From Coleophoma eucalyptorum (taxonomy: Eukaryota; Ascomycota; Leotiomycetes; Helotiales; Dermateaceae): DNA of 64,000 nt. The stretch is from contig JALRME010000022.1 of assembly GCA_026120035.1 (NCBI GenBank), positions 496,001 to 560,000 of the forward strand, written 5' to 3'. The translations under genes were made by a program, and so were the position numbers. Shown here one piece after another: positions 46,398 through 59,050 of this stretch. Each line of letters opens with the position of its first letter. Position 1 is the stretch's first letter. The notes beneath the pieces are model-generated. The model was not told the origin of the DNA. It did not search any database and saw only the letters and a list, made by a program, of their open reading frames with translations.

Positions 46398-47202
46398 ATG
46401 GGCTCGCAGCTCTTACGAAATATTGATCTATGATGAAGACGAAGACACTACTAGACGCTTTTTAGAATTTTAGAATGGCAACGACCACAGAGTAGAATAC
46501 TGAATAGAGACTAGACGTTAGAGTTATATTTAATTAATGAAATATGAATTCATTAAACTTAGCTATTTTTTACTTATGTTCTATCATGCTATCTGCCGAA
46601 GTGTTTACATGCAAGTAAGATACACCAAATCAATTGACGTCACCTATGATCAAACGATAAGGACCCCAGCATCCTAGAGTGGGTACTGTGACTATTGTTG
46701 GTAAGTCAGCGCGACGGTAACTAAGTGCCTATCGGGAACCACAGTATTCTATGGATTGACGAATAAACATAAACTGATTACTTCGGTACCCACTACGTTG
46801 ACGAATAGGCATTAATCGATTATTTTCGTGCCCAATCTGAGAACATATCAGATATGAACTTCGGTTGAAATATCATCAGTAATGGGTTCAACTAATGTAC
46901 TACCTCTGTATAATATTACAATGGAGGAGCAGGACGATGGCGCGCGTAGCTGTAAAGTAAGGCGGCAAAACTTGCCGGAATGATATCTAGCACTGAGTTT
47001 TCCATCTATCAAGGTTACTAGATAAGGATTTTCAAAGAAGGCTCCACAAGGATTCATATGAGACAGTTAGAGCAGATTATTTAAGCCTGAATGCAAAATC
47101 TACTCAGAAGTAGCGGGAATAAAAATACGAACTTTTGATAGGGATTTTGATCAGAGCTAGCCAGTGTCATAAATCTAACTAACTAATACATAGCCCAATC
47201 TA
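46398..47202. other. Intergenic, convergent 3' ends, with imperfect repeat
   Basis: The membrane-protein gene and PhyH C end toward each other here. No gene was recognised. A 37-bp direct repeat (46756-46792 and 46798-46834, 28 of 37 positions alike) starts TTGACGAATA in both copies. Confidence 0.5.
46756..46834. repeat. Imperfect 37-bp tandem repeat
   Basis: The two copies start 42 bp apart and share TTGACGAATA at the start, GATTA in the middle and CCCA at the end. The spacer is 5 bp. It lies in a convergent intergenic region, far from either start codon, so a promoter role is unlikely. Confidence 0.55.
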
Positions 47203-48253
47203 TTACATATCAACTGTCTCCTCGTCTTCGACTCCAAAAAGCACACGCATGGGATCTTGGTATTTGTAGAAACCACAACCAGGTTTTGCAACGCCATAGC
47301 CCAACAGCCTTTGAACTTGGGGCGAGAAGTCCTTGGCGACCTCTGGCGGCACCTCCAAGAATTCATTCTCCGCTGGTCGGTATTGGGCTCTGTTGAAGAA
47401 CATGCCCACAGTTTCGCGGCGCTCATCCCTAGGACACATAATAATTAGCATAGTGTATTTGCGAACGAAGATATACGTAGTTGTGGCCCACTTTGTAGTA
47501 TTTGCTCCACCAGCATGGTAGACATGGCCATGGAAGAGCAGAGTGTCGCCGGGCTCAAGCTCAGCCGGCACGGCTTCGTGTTCGTAGGGAGCCCGCTCCG
47601 TGTCCCATAGATGGGAACCTGGTATGACAATCGTGGCACCATTGTGCTTTGTAGTCCTCATAACGGCTGTGACACATCCAAGGAACATTGGCGGACCCAC
47701 TTCATTGATGTGCCAGTCACTAGCGAAAACAAAGTAGCGTTAATAGTGTTTTATGACCCTATCTTGCTGCTGTGGGAAAATAAAATAGAGCTTACAGGTC
47801 ATCTCGATGGAGCACCTGCTGAGTTCCACCTGGGTTGACGCGGAAGCCCACCGTCGATGAAATGATGGGCTTGGTGGTGACTGTGATCTTCTTTTGGCTA
47901 TACCAATGACTATATGTGTCTGACAAGAGTTCATTGGCGACATCAATTAGTAGCGGAGTTGTCACTAGGTCGACACAAGCTGGCGACTTGGCAATCAGGC
48001 CAGTGGCGCGCTGGGTGGTGCTGGGGAAAAAGCCGGACTTGTCTCCAGAGTCGGCGTCGAAAATTGGCTTGAGCTCATCTTTGATGCGTTGGGCGAGCTC
48101 CTTTGCAATGAAGTTTTCAACAATAACACCTCCATCGCGGTTAATCACTTCACATATGGCCTCTACCGTAGTGGTATTGGCATCTAGCCGTTCGATCCTT
48201 GGAGCGTTGGTTTTGGAAGGCATAGGCTCCGGGGAAAAAGCTGATGGTGCCAT
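47203..48253 (-). CDS. PhyH-family 2OG dioxygenase C
   Basis: The start at 48253 (MAPSAFSPEPMPSK) is preferred over an upstream in-frame Met. Exon 1 includes VINRDGGVIVENF and ends in VLHRDDL, which holds the iron HxD. After an intron, DWHINEVGPPMFLG and NGATIVIPGSHLWD follow. PGDTLLFHGHVYHAGGAN holds the distal His. A second intron starting GTGGGC inside the ANTTK codons restores DERRETVGMFFNRAQYRPAENEF, with the likely 2OG arginine. The iron and substrate blocks are intact. It is more distant from PhyH A and B than they are from each other and has a different intron layout, so it is an older family member and not part of that duplication. It is close to the Dal5-type transporter on the same strand. 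Confidence 0.88.
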
Positions 48254-48988
48254 ATTCAATGATGGACTATTCAGAATAATGAAAATCGAGAAAATTGGCA
48301 CTTACGATAGATGAATTGTGTAGAATTATCTGTTTAAATTGGTGACAATCAGAATTATATAGAGGCTGCCATTAGCAATACGTCGCGTTGTGTTTCCTAA
48401 TATAGTTGTCGAGGTTAATGCACCTTAGACCCTTGTATGGCGGGGAAAATCTAATCTAACTTGCAATAGACAAAAGATGGAGAGATAGCACTAAGCTGCC
48501 AGTAAGAACAGATGGCATATAGATGTCTCTAATCTATCGTTGTACGCCAATGAAACTGACCAATTAGGCCTGCATATCATTCTGAGATAACGCCAATGAA
48601 CAGCATTCAGCTGCATCTCTCTTCAAAATCCGCTCTGGGCAATCACTGATGACATTTTGTTCTATTTTAACCGTCTTGTAAATCAAAATCAAGAATCTTT
48701 CCCAACAAATATTGTTGAAAAAACTATGTATCTGCTAGCTCATGAAATAGACCTAGGACTTTGTTATAGTCGTTATGGCTAGATAAGAAAAGGCAAAACC
48801 GGAAAGTAATGTCAAGACCAAGCCTTTGATTTCACCTGCATTTCAGTAGAACCTGAGTCTACTGTCCAATAAAATTCACATACTATCAAATAATGTATAC
48901 ATAACATCGCCGACATCGAGTTGCATGACACACACCATCGGCCCAAACCAACTTCCACCAATTGCTCACTTCAAGGCCCATTCCTCCC
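48254..48988. other. Intergenic, no gene seen
   Basis: Spacer between the PhyH C start and the MFS transporter stop, both on the minus strand. It would hold the PhyH C promoter. A TATA-like stretch (rc of AATTATATAG, about 48352-48361) lies some 100 bp upstream of the PhyH C start. Confidence 0.35.
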
Positions 48989-50620
48989 TTACAGAGTATA
49001 GCGATAGAAAGGACTCCGATCGCCCATATCTAAAAGTTCCTGGTCTGTATACCTGGCTCTAATGCTCGCCTCGCCTTCTCTTGCAAGCAGCTCGTCTCTC
49101 TTCTTGTTTTCACGACCGTAGGCGACGCGCAAGACAGCCGCCATGATAATTCCGGCAACGCAAAATCCTAAGCTTACACCGAAACCCGTTGGATAACTGG
49201 GTTTCTGACTCGCAAGGAAGATGTTGCTACCGCAAATGCCGCCCAAGTTGCCGACGGAAATCATGATAGCCATGCCAACAGCACGTTTGGAAGACGGGGC
49301 GAGGTTGTTTGCTGTCAGGGTGACAACACTGACAAATGGACAGTATAGGCCTGCAGCAATGAAGAAGAGGAAAGTGTAGGTGACACCAGGCAGTTTTGGA
49401 TGCGGTATAGCAAGCTCAGCGACAAATCCTATCACCGCTATACTAAGACCACCGATGATGAAGGGAGTGCGCTGTTTTATGCGATCGGAGAACCAGGCTA
49501 CTACGACTGTTGCAATAGTTGCGACGACATAGATGGGAATTGTCATCAACTGAGCATTGGTTGAAGTATAACCTAACTGTTGGACAACAGTTGGAACTGT
49601 CGCTGTGAAGCCATATGTTCCCACAGTGCTCGAGCAAAATGGGATGATGGATGCCCAAGTCTTCCATTCCGAGAAGGCAGCTTTAATATGGCGCATTTGA
49701 ACTTTGTCTGTATTTGTTACCTGGGTGCCATGGCTTCCGCCACTTTGAAGAGCGATCCGGTTGACAACGAACTCGCGCTCTGATTTGGTAAGGAAACTTG
49801 CCGTCTCCGGACTATCAGGAAGGATGAAGTAGAGTACAAACGAGAACGCGACGGGGAAGAGGCCCTCAAGAATGAAAATCCATTTCCACCCTCGAAAGCC
49901 AGCAATCCCAGCCATATGCTCAATGGCGTAAGCAAGGAGACCAGAGAAGGCTCCAGAGAGGGAGGCAGAGGCGTAGAAAACAGCCATGCGGCGTTGAACC
50001 TCATAACGCTGGTACCAGATAGTAAGCAGATAAGTTGCTGCTGGAAAGAAGCCAGCCTCGCAAACGCCTAAGAAGAAACGACAGATATAGAGTCCTTGAT
50101 GGTTGGTCACAATTCCCATGAGTGTCATTACTGTACCCCAGCAGAAACACATAGTGGATATCCAGATGGATGGGCGAAGGATCTTGAGAATGATGTTGCT
50201 AGGCACTTCTAGAAGTGCGTAGGGCACGAAAAAGACCGATAACGCGATATTGTATCGTGACCCGGTCAGCTGAAGGTCCTCAGTCATTCCTGCAATCTTG
50301 GCATTGCCAAGGTTGCCTCGGTCAATGTAGGAAATACTACAGAAGTGTGAGTTTGTAGACAAGAGTCGGGTGTAATTGGGGTGGATAATTTACAGGTACA
50401 GGAATGACAACAGCGGGACAAGGCGCATATCGATCTTCCTTACAATACGCTTGGCCTCAGCTTCATCAACCTCGATGATGGTTTGGTTAGCTGTTATACC
50501 ACTGTCAAGAGTACGAAGTCCCTCTTTTTCCTCTACATCCAGATTTGAGCTGCGTTCCTCTCCTTCCCGCTTCTGACCTCCATATTCAAGCTGCTCTATC
50601 TTCCCAAGTTTCTCAGCCAT
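48989..50620 (-). CDS. MFS transporter, Dal5/TNA1-type anion:cation symporter
   Basis: A short first exon starts MAEKLGKIEQLEYGG, has a charged cytosolic N terminus, and ends RKIDMRLVPLLSFLYL. After an intron of about 70 bp, SYIDRGNLGNAKIAGM follows, the hallmark first loop of the Dal5/allantoate permease family. Further blocks are LLEVPSNIILK, RFFLGVCEAGFFPAATYLLT, WKWIFILEGLFPV, LPDSPETASFL and FSDRIKQRTPFIIGG. The roughly 530-residue, 12-helix protein is intact. The family imports nicotinate, allantoate, pantothenate, dipeptides and similar carboxylates by proton symport. A carboxylate substrate would fit the acyl-adenylating and amide-cutting enzymes nearby (inference). It is divergent from Zn2Cys6 factor 4 across about 1.8 kb. 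Confidence 0.92.
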
Positions 50621-52405
50621 GGCTGAACAGGAGAAGGGAACAAAATTTATTGCAGGGGAAGAAGCTACCTGATACAAATACCTGATACAGAGAGAACCGT
50701 AATGATGAAGTGTTGATGGGGATGGCGATGTTGGCAAAATAAGAATGCAAGGGATGCGGGGGTTATCCCTCCAGTGAAGCTAGTACCATTTTAGTATGGA
50801 GTGAGATCAATAATTGTTAATGAACCAATGAACATGCATTCAAACACGCATTCATTTCAACAAAATATGTTGGTTTGAACGGGATTACCGACTATCGAGG
50901 TAGAGATTGAAGATAAGGTCGAAGCTGTAGTCAAACCTGAGCTCTATTGAACCTCTCTACTAGATATACCTTGCCCCATTAACTTAAATTATATTACGTA
51001 GATTTACATATTATTCAGTATTGATAATTCTATGGTTGTGTGAAGTTTTACTCCACAGTATATGGGGTGATAGAGAGCAACACCAGCCGGGCGGGGTGCG
51101 GGGGGATTGCCGAAGGGAAAGGCCACGGCTTCGGTACATTATACAAGTGGAGAAGCGATGATGCAGACGTTAAAAATTCATCTGAATTGTAACTATGTAA
51201 ATACAAACCGAAGAAGTCTTTGATCTTAGTGAGATATGTTAGCTTGGCTATTCCATATGGCTATATTTAAATAATGAACCTTGGATTCTCGATGTTTGTA
51301 ACCCATCGATCATGACAATAGGGCCTAATGAGATCCGAAGTGCCTCTTCCTCGAGCATGAACGCAAGGACGTGAAAGAGGTTGGAGAGGTCATTAAATAA
51401 AGCTTTTAACCCAAGGAGAGTAGATAAACCCGGTGCGCCTTAAAAGCAGATGAGGAAAGGTTTTACAACTTCAGACTTGGTCTTGTCCTCACCCAGCTGA
51501 AATCAAGAGATTGTGCTGTTGTTGGCCGACATCTTAAGTTTAATATATCAATGACAGCGATTAGGTTGAACATATCCATATATAGAAATGAGAACATAGA
51601 ATTGATGATGATTTAACTCCCTCTCTTATCTCGTGATGGTGAACTCAGGCACGTGTAGTGCTCAGGGTTGATGGACGTTGTTAGTAATGCATTGTTCGGT
51701 CCCACGCTCCGCTATCTACTCATAAGGTGCTTGTCTAAACTTTGGATTATGACTATGCTATGGAGCACAGTAAAAGCGATGTGAAGTATCTGCTGATTTA
51801 AAAATGATTTATTTCCGCACCCTACGAATGCGCGCCGGATTGGTATGACAACTGTACCCTTGTTGGCTGGCTGGTTCAATCTAATAAGTCATGTGAAGGT
51901 TTCCGACATCAATAGTCCACAAAACGGAAGAGCGGGTGGCGCCAGCATGCATAGCGGAGGGAGGCCGCAAATTCGACTTCACTTCACGTTTCTCGGATGG
52001 CAGCCCCGCCTTCAAACCTGACGTGATCCCACTATCCTGAACCCGAAGACATGCTGACATGCTATATCCACGGTCCATACACGGAGTGGATCCCCGCGAT
52101 CCCCACTCGCCTCTCATCCATCACGAGAACGCACTACTTACAGCAAGAAAGCTGACGGAGACATGGGAACGCAAACCATGAATTGTTGTCTATAGGGCTT
52201 AACGGGCTTCCACAATGAGATCCTGGTAAGAATAGGACGCCACTCCGTCAGTTAAACGTTGCTAGACTTCACATACACGCCATCTCGCTTAACCTAGACG
52301 GAGCGGGCCAGGAGCAGACTTTCGTTCATGTTGCCATCGCCTCGAATGCTGTTTACAGGCTGAGGTTTCCCACTGACCGGACCGGTGTTAAATAAATTAC
52401 ATCAG
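50621..52405. promoter_or_regulatory. Long divergent spacer between MFS and Zn2Cys6 factor 4
   Basis: No coding sequence is recognised in these 1785 bp. Three GACGGAG/CTCCGTC elements cluster close to the regulator: GACGGAG at 52154-52160, CTCCGTC at 52243-52249 and GACGGAG at 52297-52303. CGG-containing repeats are the usual half-sites of Zn2Cys6 proteins, so self-regulation is possible but unproven. Confidence 0.4.
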
Positions 52406-54998
52406 ATGGATGAATCGCATGAGCAGGGCATTGGCAGAAGCCAGCTTTCACACATCGTGGGGCTGGATGGCGTCGTCGATGGAACCTCGCCGCAGTTGCT
52501 GCCACCGAGTCGATTGCCGCACCAAGCTTGCTTCACCTGCAGGAAGAGAAAGATCCGTTGCGACTCCCGACGACCAAAATGCACTCATTGCACATCTCGG
52601 AGGAAGGATTGTTCCTATCCACCAATCTACACCCGTGCCGCATGCTCTCAAGCGTAAGCTCTTGTACCCACACGCATAATGGTAAATTGTTGACGGTGTA
52701 GCCATGTCGATTATCTCGAGAAGCGAGTGAAGGAATTGGAAGGTATACTTAGGTAAATTCAAGGGCGAACCCATCGGTGCGCTGTAAGTGGTTGAACTCA
52801 ATCCTAACGATCCTCCAGTCAGAACCAACGTGAGCCATGTTTAAGGCAGTACAGTGCTGCCCCAGAACATATCAATGCTCCTGATGAGGAAACGAGAGCT
52901 GAGGTGGACACTGCTGACAAAGATGGCGACAATGAAGTTCCGGTGAGCGGGGAGAATCCTGCACCGTTACAACAAAAGGACTCGTCGGCTTTTGTGCCAG
53001 ATGCAGATGTGACATTGCCAACGCAACTTCGTATACGATTCCCGGGAGAGTTTTGCAATACTGGTACATATCTCTCCATCAGCCAGAGCTCCGATGCGCT
53101 AGACGCGGGTCAAGACTTGGGCGGCTTGAGAACATACCTAACGTCGACGACATTCAACTCGCTTCCCCTACAACATATCGCTAGATCGCTCTTAGAGAGT
53201 TATTTCCAGGCGATTCACCCTATCTGGCAAATAGTTGATGAGGACTTCGTCAGATTTCAGTTTAATAAGACCTGGAACTCGGGTCAGCCACAGCATCCTC
53301 TCTGGATAGCACAATTAAATTTGATTCTAGCTCTGGGCTGTCAGGCTTATGAGGCGAAGTCGGGCGAGAGTGCGCCTCTTTCCGACATCTATCATGCGGG
53401 AGAAGACTTCTACCAGCGAGCACAGATCTTCATATCAGTAAAAGCTTTCAACTTTAGTAGTGTTGGTCTGCTTCAGGCTCTGCTTCTCATGGCTCTCTAC
53501 CAGCAAAGTGTCTTTCGACCCAATCCTTGCTGGCTTACCATCGGCCACGCTTCCCGCATGGCCCAAGGATTAGGCTTGCACTTGGAAGTACCTAGTAGTA
53601 GCCGCTTGCCACTGCTAGATCGGGAGTTGAGGAAGCGACTTTGGTGGGCATGTTTCTGTCTTGATCGGTAAGAGACCTTGCTTTCTTATCGCAGCCGATT
53701 TAGCTCTGAATACTCATACTCATCAATCTTTGTCCACAGAGCGTCGACTATGATCTTTAATTGCCCCAGTGATATCTCGCATACCATGTACGAAACCGGC
53801 ATCGAAGACCCTTTACAGACAGCCGATATTGCAAAGGGACAGGATAAGCCAGATCAACCATTATTGAATGTTTTCTTTCTTCACACAACCAGACTATACT
53901 ATATTGTGGATGAGATTTCTAACTATCTTTCCAATTTTGGTGCCGCATTTATCGGTTCCGCCATCCTGGGACTAAATAGAGTCGGATCAAGAGTAACTGA
54001 AATTCCTGGAAGCAAGATGTTGGCTTACTTGACAGCGGTCAACCAGCTTGACCGAATGCTTTTGAGCTGGTGTGACTCCTTGCCAGATTCTTTAAAATTT
54101 CATCCCAATAAGATTAATACGGAAGGAACCGGTCCAGCTTTTGTTCAACGCCAAAGAATAGTACTTCACGTTAGGTTTTTGGGGCTGCGTATTCTGCTCC
54201 ATCGCCAATCACTCCTATATCTTCTTCAACGATCTGAAAGCAGGCCATTATCAACACTTCCGCCAACTCAATGGCGTCCGCTATTCTGGGAGACATCTAT
54301 CGAATCGGATTTGTCCGTCCATTCCAAGGACTTAACTCCGTCGCCGCTCGAGACTGCAGCTGCACATATGAATGCTAGCATATTTGTATCATCAGCTCAG
54401 CAACTACTAGGGCTGCTTGCTTCAGCAGGGAGCCATGCAGGGGGTTGGTGGTTTGACTTTCATTGTGAGTTTTCGATATCATCAACACTTCTCAAGTATC
54501 TAATTATAACTAGTATCCGTCATGTCAACCTGTGGGATCCTTGGAGCTATGGCACTCTCCAGTCACGATCTGGAGGCTGTCATTCCTGACGTACCAAGTA
54601 TCAAACTAGTCCTTACGAATGCCTTCAAGTACATAAAGCAGTTCCACCCGTACAACGAAGTAAAAACCACGCGAACCCTGAGGTATGTAGAAGAGTGGTG
54701 CAAATTTATCAGACTTGATGTCTCCGTTGATGAAACTTTATATACTTTTCACCAAGGCCCAGGGGCGCATGATCAAGATACTCATTCAATGATGCGCGTT
54801 CCCGTGTCAACCTCTGGTACTTCGATGTACCAACATGAACTATTTCCCGCATCTATAGACCCTGCACTTGATGGCACCAACAATAACTTGAATCAAACAT
54901 CCTATGGATGTGCTAGACCAGACTTCTTTGATCCTAGAAGTCTATTATTGGACCCTGGAGGAGAGGACTTCTGGGGCAATACAGGCTCGCGTGTCTGA
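52406..54998 (+). CDS. Zn2Cys6 transcription factor 4
   Basis: The start at 52406 (MDESHEQGIG) precedes the cluster CFTCRKRKIRCDSRRPKCTHC and RRKDC. A second exon gives HVDYLEKRVKELEG, a leucine-zipper-like dimerisation helix, and splices on to ILSQNQREPCLRQY. The fungal_trans region (PF04082) has YFQAIHPIWQIVDEDF, LALGCQAYEAKSG, LMALYQQSVFRPNPCWLTIGHASRMAQGLGLHL, and RELRKRLWWACFCLDR followed after an intron by ASTMIFNCPSDIS. The final intron (about 54467-54515) restores FDFHLSVMSTCGILGAMAL. The frame is intact throughout. It belongs to the XlnR/Gal4-like majority type. It reads in the same direction as the old yellow enzyme downstream and divergently from the Dal5-type transporter, which are its likeliest targets. 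Confidence 0.88.
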
Positions 54999-55747
54999 GA
55001 AAACTTATTTTCTGATATCTTAAACTCGTGGAGCAACTTTAGCTGATGGACAATTATGTTTTGCCATTATTCAGTAGACATTGAATTGGTCTCTACACTG
55101 CTTGATTTTTTGTACTTTTAGGTGTACATAGAATGGCCTACTCTTGGCACCACCCATAAATATTAAAAGTTTCAAGATTGTGAAAAGCTTCCTATTTTCT
55201 TCGGCTATTTTCTATGTCGTGGATGCAATAACTTTCCACGAGATAGCTTTCAAAAAAGATACGATTCAGGATCGCCCTGTACTGACCTATCACATTTTGC
55301 AAGTGGCGTTTTGGTAGCAAATACTCATGTTTTAGTAAGAACTAAACATGTCCAAAAAGCAAGGTTACCGGAGTATGTCGAGAATGAAAGAAGGCCTGTA
55401 ATACTCTTGACATAAAGAAACCCCTGTACTGTGTCCTTGTCTATGAAGATTCTTATGAAGTCATTGGCTAAAACCCTTGAGGCAAACGCCATTGCAGGGT
55501 TTTATTTGCGACGAGAGAATTGTCGATTTCACGGAGCCCCACGCCGCACTGATCAATCCGTCTCCCTGGGCCAATAAGCTCTGCCGTCGCTTTAGGTCTG
55601 AGTTCTTTTCTCGTCTTCTGTCTTGAGGTTTATATTTCCAACTAGTTACAATCCTTGCCTGCTAGTTGAAATCAAAATTCAATATAAAAGAAAGGATTCC
55701 CTATCCTTCAATAATGTACACCGTGCTAGATACAGCAAATTTCGACA
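54999..55747. other. Intergenic upstream of old yellow enzyme gene
   Basis: No gene seen. AT-rich sequence and a possible TATA-like box (CAATATAAAAG, about 55679) lie shortly before the oxidoreductase start codon. Confidence 0.35.
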
Positions 55748-57050
55748 ATGCCTCATTCGGATCCTTTATTCAAGCCGCTACAATTAGCGGGACATGAATT
55801 AAAACATCGCATTGCCTTGGCGCCGATGACTCGGATGAGAGCCTCAACGTCGGGAGTAATAAATGCCACTGCGGCAGAATATTATTCCCTAAGGGCTACA
55901 TCTGGAGGTCTCTTAATTTCCGAAGGTATCGTCACTCATCCTCGTGGGTGCGGATACCCGCGGTCCCCTGGCATCTATACAACCGAGCAAGTTGAGGCCT
56001 GGAAACCCATAACAGCAGCAGTGAAAGAGAAAGGCGGGGTGTTCTTTGCTCAACTCTGGTGAATACCCTATGACCTAAATTTCAGAGCATGCAATGCTAA
56101 GTGTTAGGCACGTTGGGCGAGCTGCAGTCCCGTCACAAACAGGCGGCTTTCCCGCACTCTCTGCAACGGCGGTTTCTTTGCCTGGCATGCATCCTTTGTT
56201 CGGTAAAGGAGAGACGGAGCCGTACGTTGCTGGGGAGGCCATGACTCTTTCTCAGATTGAAGAGGTGACAGAACAATTTGTACAAGCGGCAAAGAATGCT
56301 ATGGCAGCAGGCTTTGACGGTATTGAAATTCATGGTTCGATTTCCGTAACAGCCTTTAAGCAGCGATGAGGAAATTTTCGGCTGACTAAATCGCAGGTGC
56401 AAATGGCTATCTATTCGATACCTTCATCCACTCCAATATTAATGATCGCACAGATGAATATGGTGGCTCGCTAGAAAATCGTCTCCGCTTTCCACTCCAG
56501 GTTGTAGATGCCATATCAGCCGCCATTGGCGCAAGGAAGACTGCGATAAGAGTCTCACCGTTCTACGACTTGAAAGGCGCGAATGATACAAATCGCATAC
56601 AGACCTTCGCAGCATACACAGAGGCGTTGGAAGAAAGAGGTCTGGCTTATGTGCACATGATTGAAGCAAGAAGTGATCAACGAAGTGAAGATGGACTGGC
56701 TTTTCATGATGGTCAGCCCCATAGTCAGCTCTCCGCCCAAGATTCCACCCTTTGGACCTTTAAAAAGATATTGCAAAATACAAAACTGGTTGCAGCAGGT
56801 GGATACTCGGCAGAAACCGCACGAGAAGCTTTGTTAGAAGGTAAGAGATTTCATCTTAATTTTATGCTTGAACTGTACTAACTTTTCAACAGGAAGAGCG
56901 GACATTGTTGCTTTTGGGAGATATTATACTTCGAATCCGGATCTTGTTTCTCGCTATAAGCACAACATTGCACTAACCCCATACGATAGAAGCACGCTCT
57001 ATACAAATGAGTTGGACGGTTATCTTGGGTGGGGCATCGCGAAAGTTTAG
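55748..57050 (+). CDS. Old yellow enzyme family NADH:flavin oxidoreductase
   Basis: Four exons start [15 protein letters not shown]. Family blocks are [30 protein letters not shown] joined after an intron to [37 protein letters not shown] split by an intron, [23 protein letters not shown] and [16 protein letters not shown]. The substrate-binding His and Asn (HGAN) and the FMN phosphate loop (AAGGYS, FGR) are present. The intron within IHG uses an uncommon GTTCGA donor. The protein should bind FMN and reduce activated C=C bonds such as enones. The last codons, including the stop, lie in the first unit of a 48-bp tandem repeat. No lesion. The enone substrate is unknown. Confidence 0.9.
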
Positions 57051-57140
57051 ATTCTAGAGTGCTCCTCGGGCGTGGTGAGTGACATCTCGAAAGTTTAGAT
57101 TCTAGAGTGATCCTTAGGCATGGTGAGTGGCATCTCCGAG
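57035..57140. repeat. 48-bp tandem repeat spanning the OYE stop codon
   Basis: Two full units start at 57035 and 57083, and a 10-bp start of a third lies at 57131. Each full unit begins CATC-CGAAAGTTTAG and includes ATTCTAGAGTG and GGTGAGTG. The first unit contains the OYE stop codon TAG; the second repeats the same tail sequence downstream. The unit length is a multiple of three. Confidence 0.85.
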
Positions 57141-59050
57141 TACGATTCCTCGACGTATGCAAATTAATTCTTGCGCCTATTTTTAAGAGTGAGAATAAAG
57201 CAGAAATGGAGATTAACCAGTATAAGGTAGTAATTGACTCACGTTCCACTTCTAGAAACAGTTCCTAATCAACAAGAAAATTGTGTATTATTATTTTTCT
57301 ATCTAAAGCCCATAAATCAATCCTATTTACTACTCGGTATCTTAAAATGTTGCAGGATTACATGAAAGCAGTCGATTACGAGCTCTCGGAAGCCTGGAAA
57401 AATTCTCAGCTGTTATTATTTATTGCCTGTGTGAAATTGAAGGTGAATGGTTTCTAGATAATGCCACGGAGACCTATCGAGTTGTGCGGGGGATTAACTG
57501 GTATTGACAAGATTCCAAGAACATGGTGAAAAGGAGGTAAAGTAGAGCTTTCTCTAGACACATAGATGAGTACAATTTTGCTACAGAAAAAGTGCCGATA
57601 AGATAGATAGATAATGGTTGCCCATTGGCGGCAGGTTATTTATAACTATTGCATCTCTGACCGCCTTCATGGCTGCATCAGGTGACTGAACTGCATGTGA
57701 CCTTTCTGAAATTCAATAACACTAATTCTATCAATTCGGTATTCTTCTCTTAAATACTCCTGTTATCTATCACTGAAACGGATTTCAAGCCATGAGTATC
57801 AAGCTGTACCTAGATGACGCAATGTTACCCTACTTCTTACGCGAGTATCACCCCGAGCGAGGCATAAACCATCGCATTCGCGTTTAGCCGGGGTGAATAG
57901 GAGGTCAAGTTTGCGGAGATTCGTGAGATTCATAGAAGTTTTGGAAGGATGCGTTCGATGAAGATCACTCGCGTGTAATTGCTCTCGTCTGTGTAGATCT
58001 ATCCGCCTGATATACTTGGGGTGATTGTCGTTTGAGAACGGGAGCAAGGGTTGCCGGGTTTAGTGCAAGCGTGCCATTCAAGGCATGAACGCGATTGGGG
58101 AAGCCAGCTCTGAAAGCGCGGGGCTGTATAGGCAGTGCAGTGGACAATGATCCCAGAGAAACAGAATAAGAACATTAAGTGAAGAGAACTCTTATAAATT
58201 GTACAGCTAGTTGCGATCCTTTATCTGCGCTCTCGGGTTTTCGAGAAAAGGAATGCCGATGCCGATCAAAGCCAAGCACAATAGTAGATATTCCGGACAG
58301 TACACGATCTTCACAAGGCTAACAAGGGTATGCAAGGATTGGAGGGGCTGATGGTCGTAGTTAGTGATAGCATCGGCCTGCCACTTTAACTAGATACACC
58401 AGGACCGTTGGGGAAGGTGCGCATAACTGTAGATCAAATCATGTTTGAAAGATTAGGATTCTCCATCGTCAAGGGGTTACTAGGAATAGTCACGGGTGAG
58501 AAGATAGGACATGGTTTAGTTATCCTAACAGTTGCACCGCCAGTCTCGGGTCGCCGGGCACGGTTAAACTACATCAGTAGTAGCGGAGAACGAACTCTAC
58601 CCGAAACCCGTTCAACCTTAATAGCTTTGGACAAGCAATGATCCGCATTAACAAGCATTGCCAACCTCGGACAAACGTGTAAATAAGCTTTCCAGACAGC
58701 CCTTGGCGCCCCTCTACCGCCTGGGCATGAATTTTGACAGGCGCAAGAATTTCGCCCACTCTACGAATCCGTCGCGTTTTGAGTTGACCCTAAGCTAATA
58801 GATTGTGGACTCACAGCTTAAACGAGGTGGCCAACCAGGATTGTTGCGTGTCAATCATATTATATGAATCCTACAAAGCTAGAAACTGTAGTAGCTTGGT
58901 AATTCCGGACTTTAGCAGCTGGAACGACACCAAAGTACGTACAAGTGCAGATCGGAATTCGCTTTCGCACTTTATCGTAGTTCCGTGACTTTCGGCGTAA
59001 AATGCCTCGCGGTAGAGAAACTGCTACGGCATATTAGCTGGGGATAGCAT
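57141..59050. other. Gene-poor region, no feature supported
   Basis: About 1.9 kb with scattered short frames (for example 57799-58147 on the minus strand and 58408-58641 on the plus strand). None shows a family motif or convincing splice structure. These could be decayed sequence. No repeat or transposon end was identified. Confidence 0.4.

Noticed and set aside
57799..58641. Possible genes between OYE and the nuclear-type protein
   Set aside because: Frames of only 60-82 codons on both strands without family features or plausible introns.
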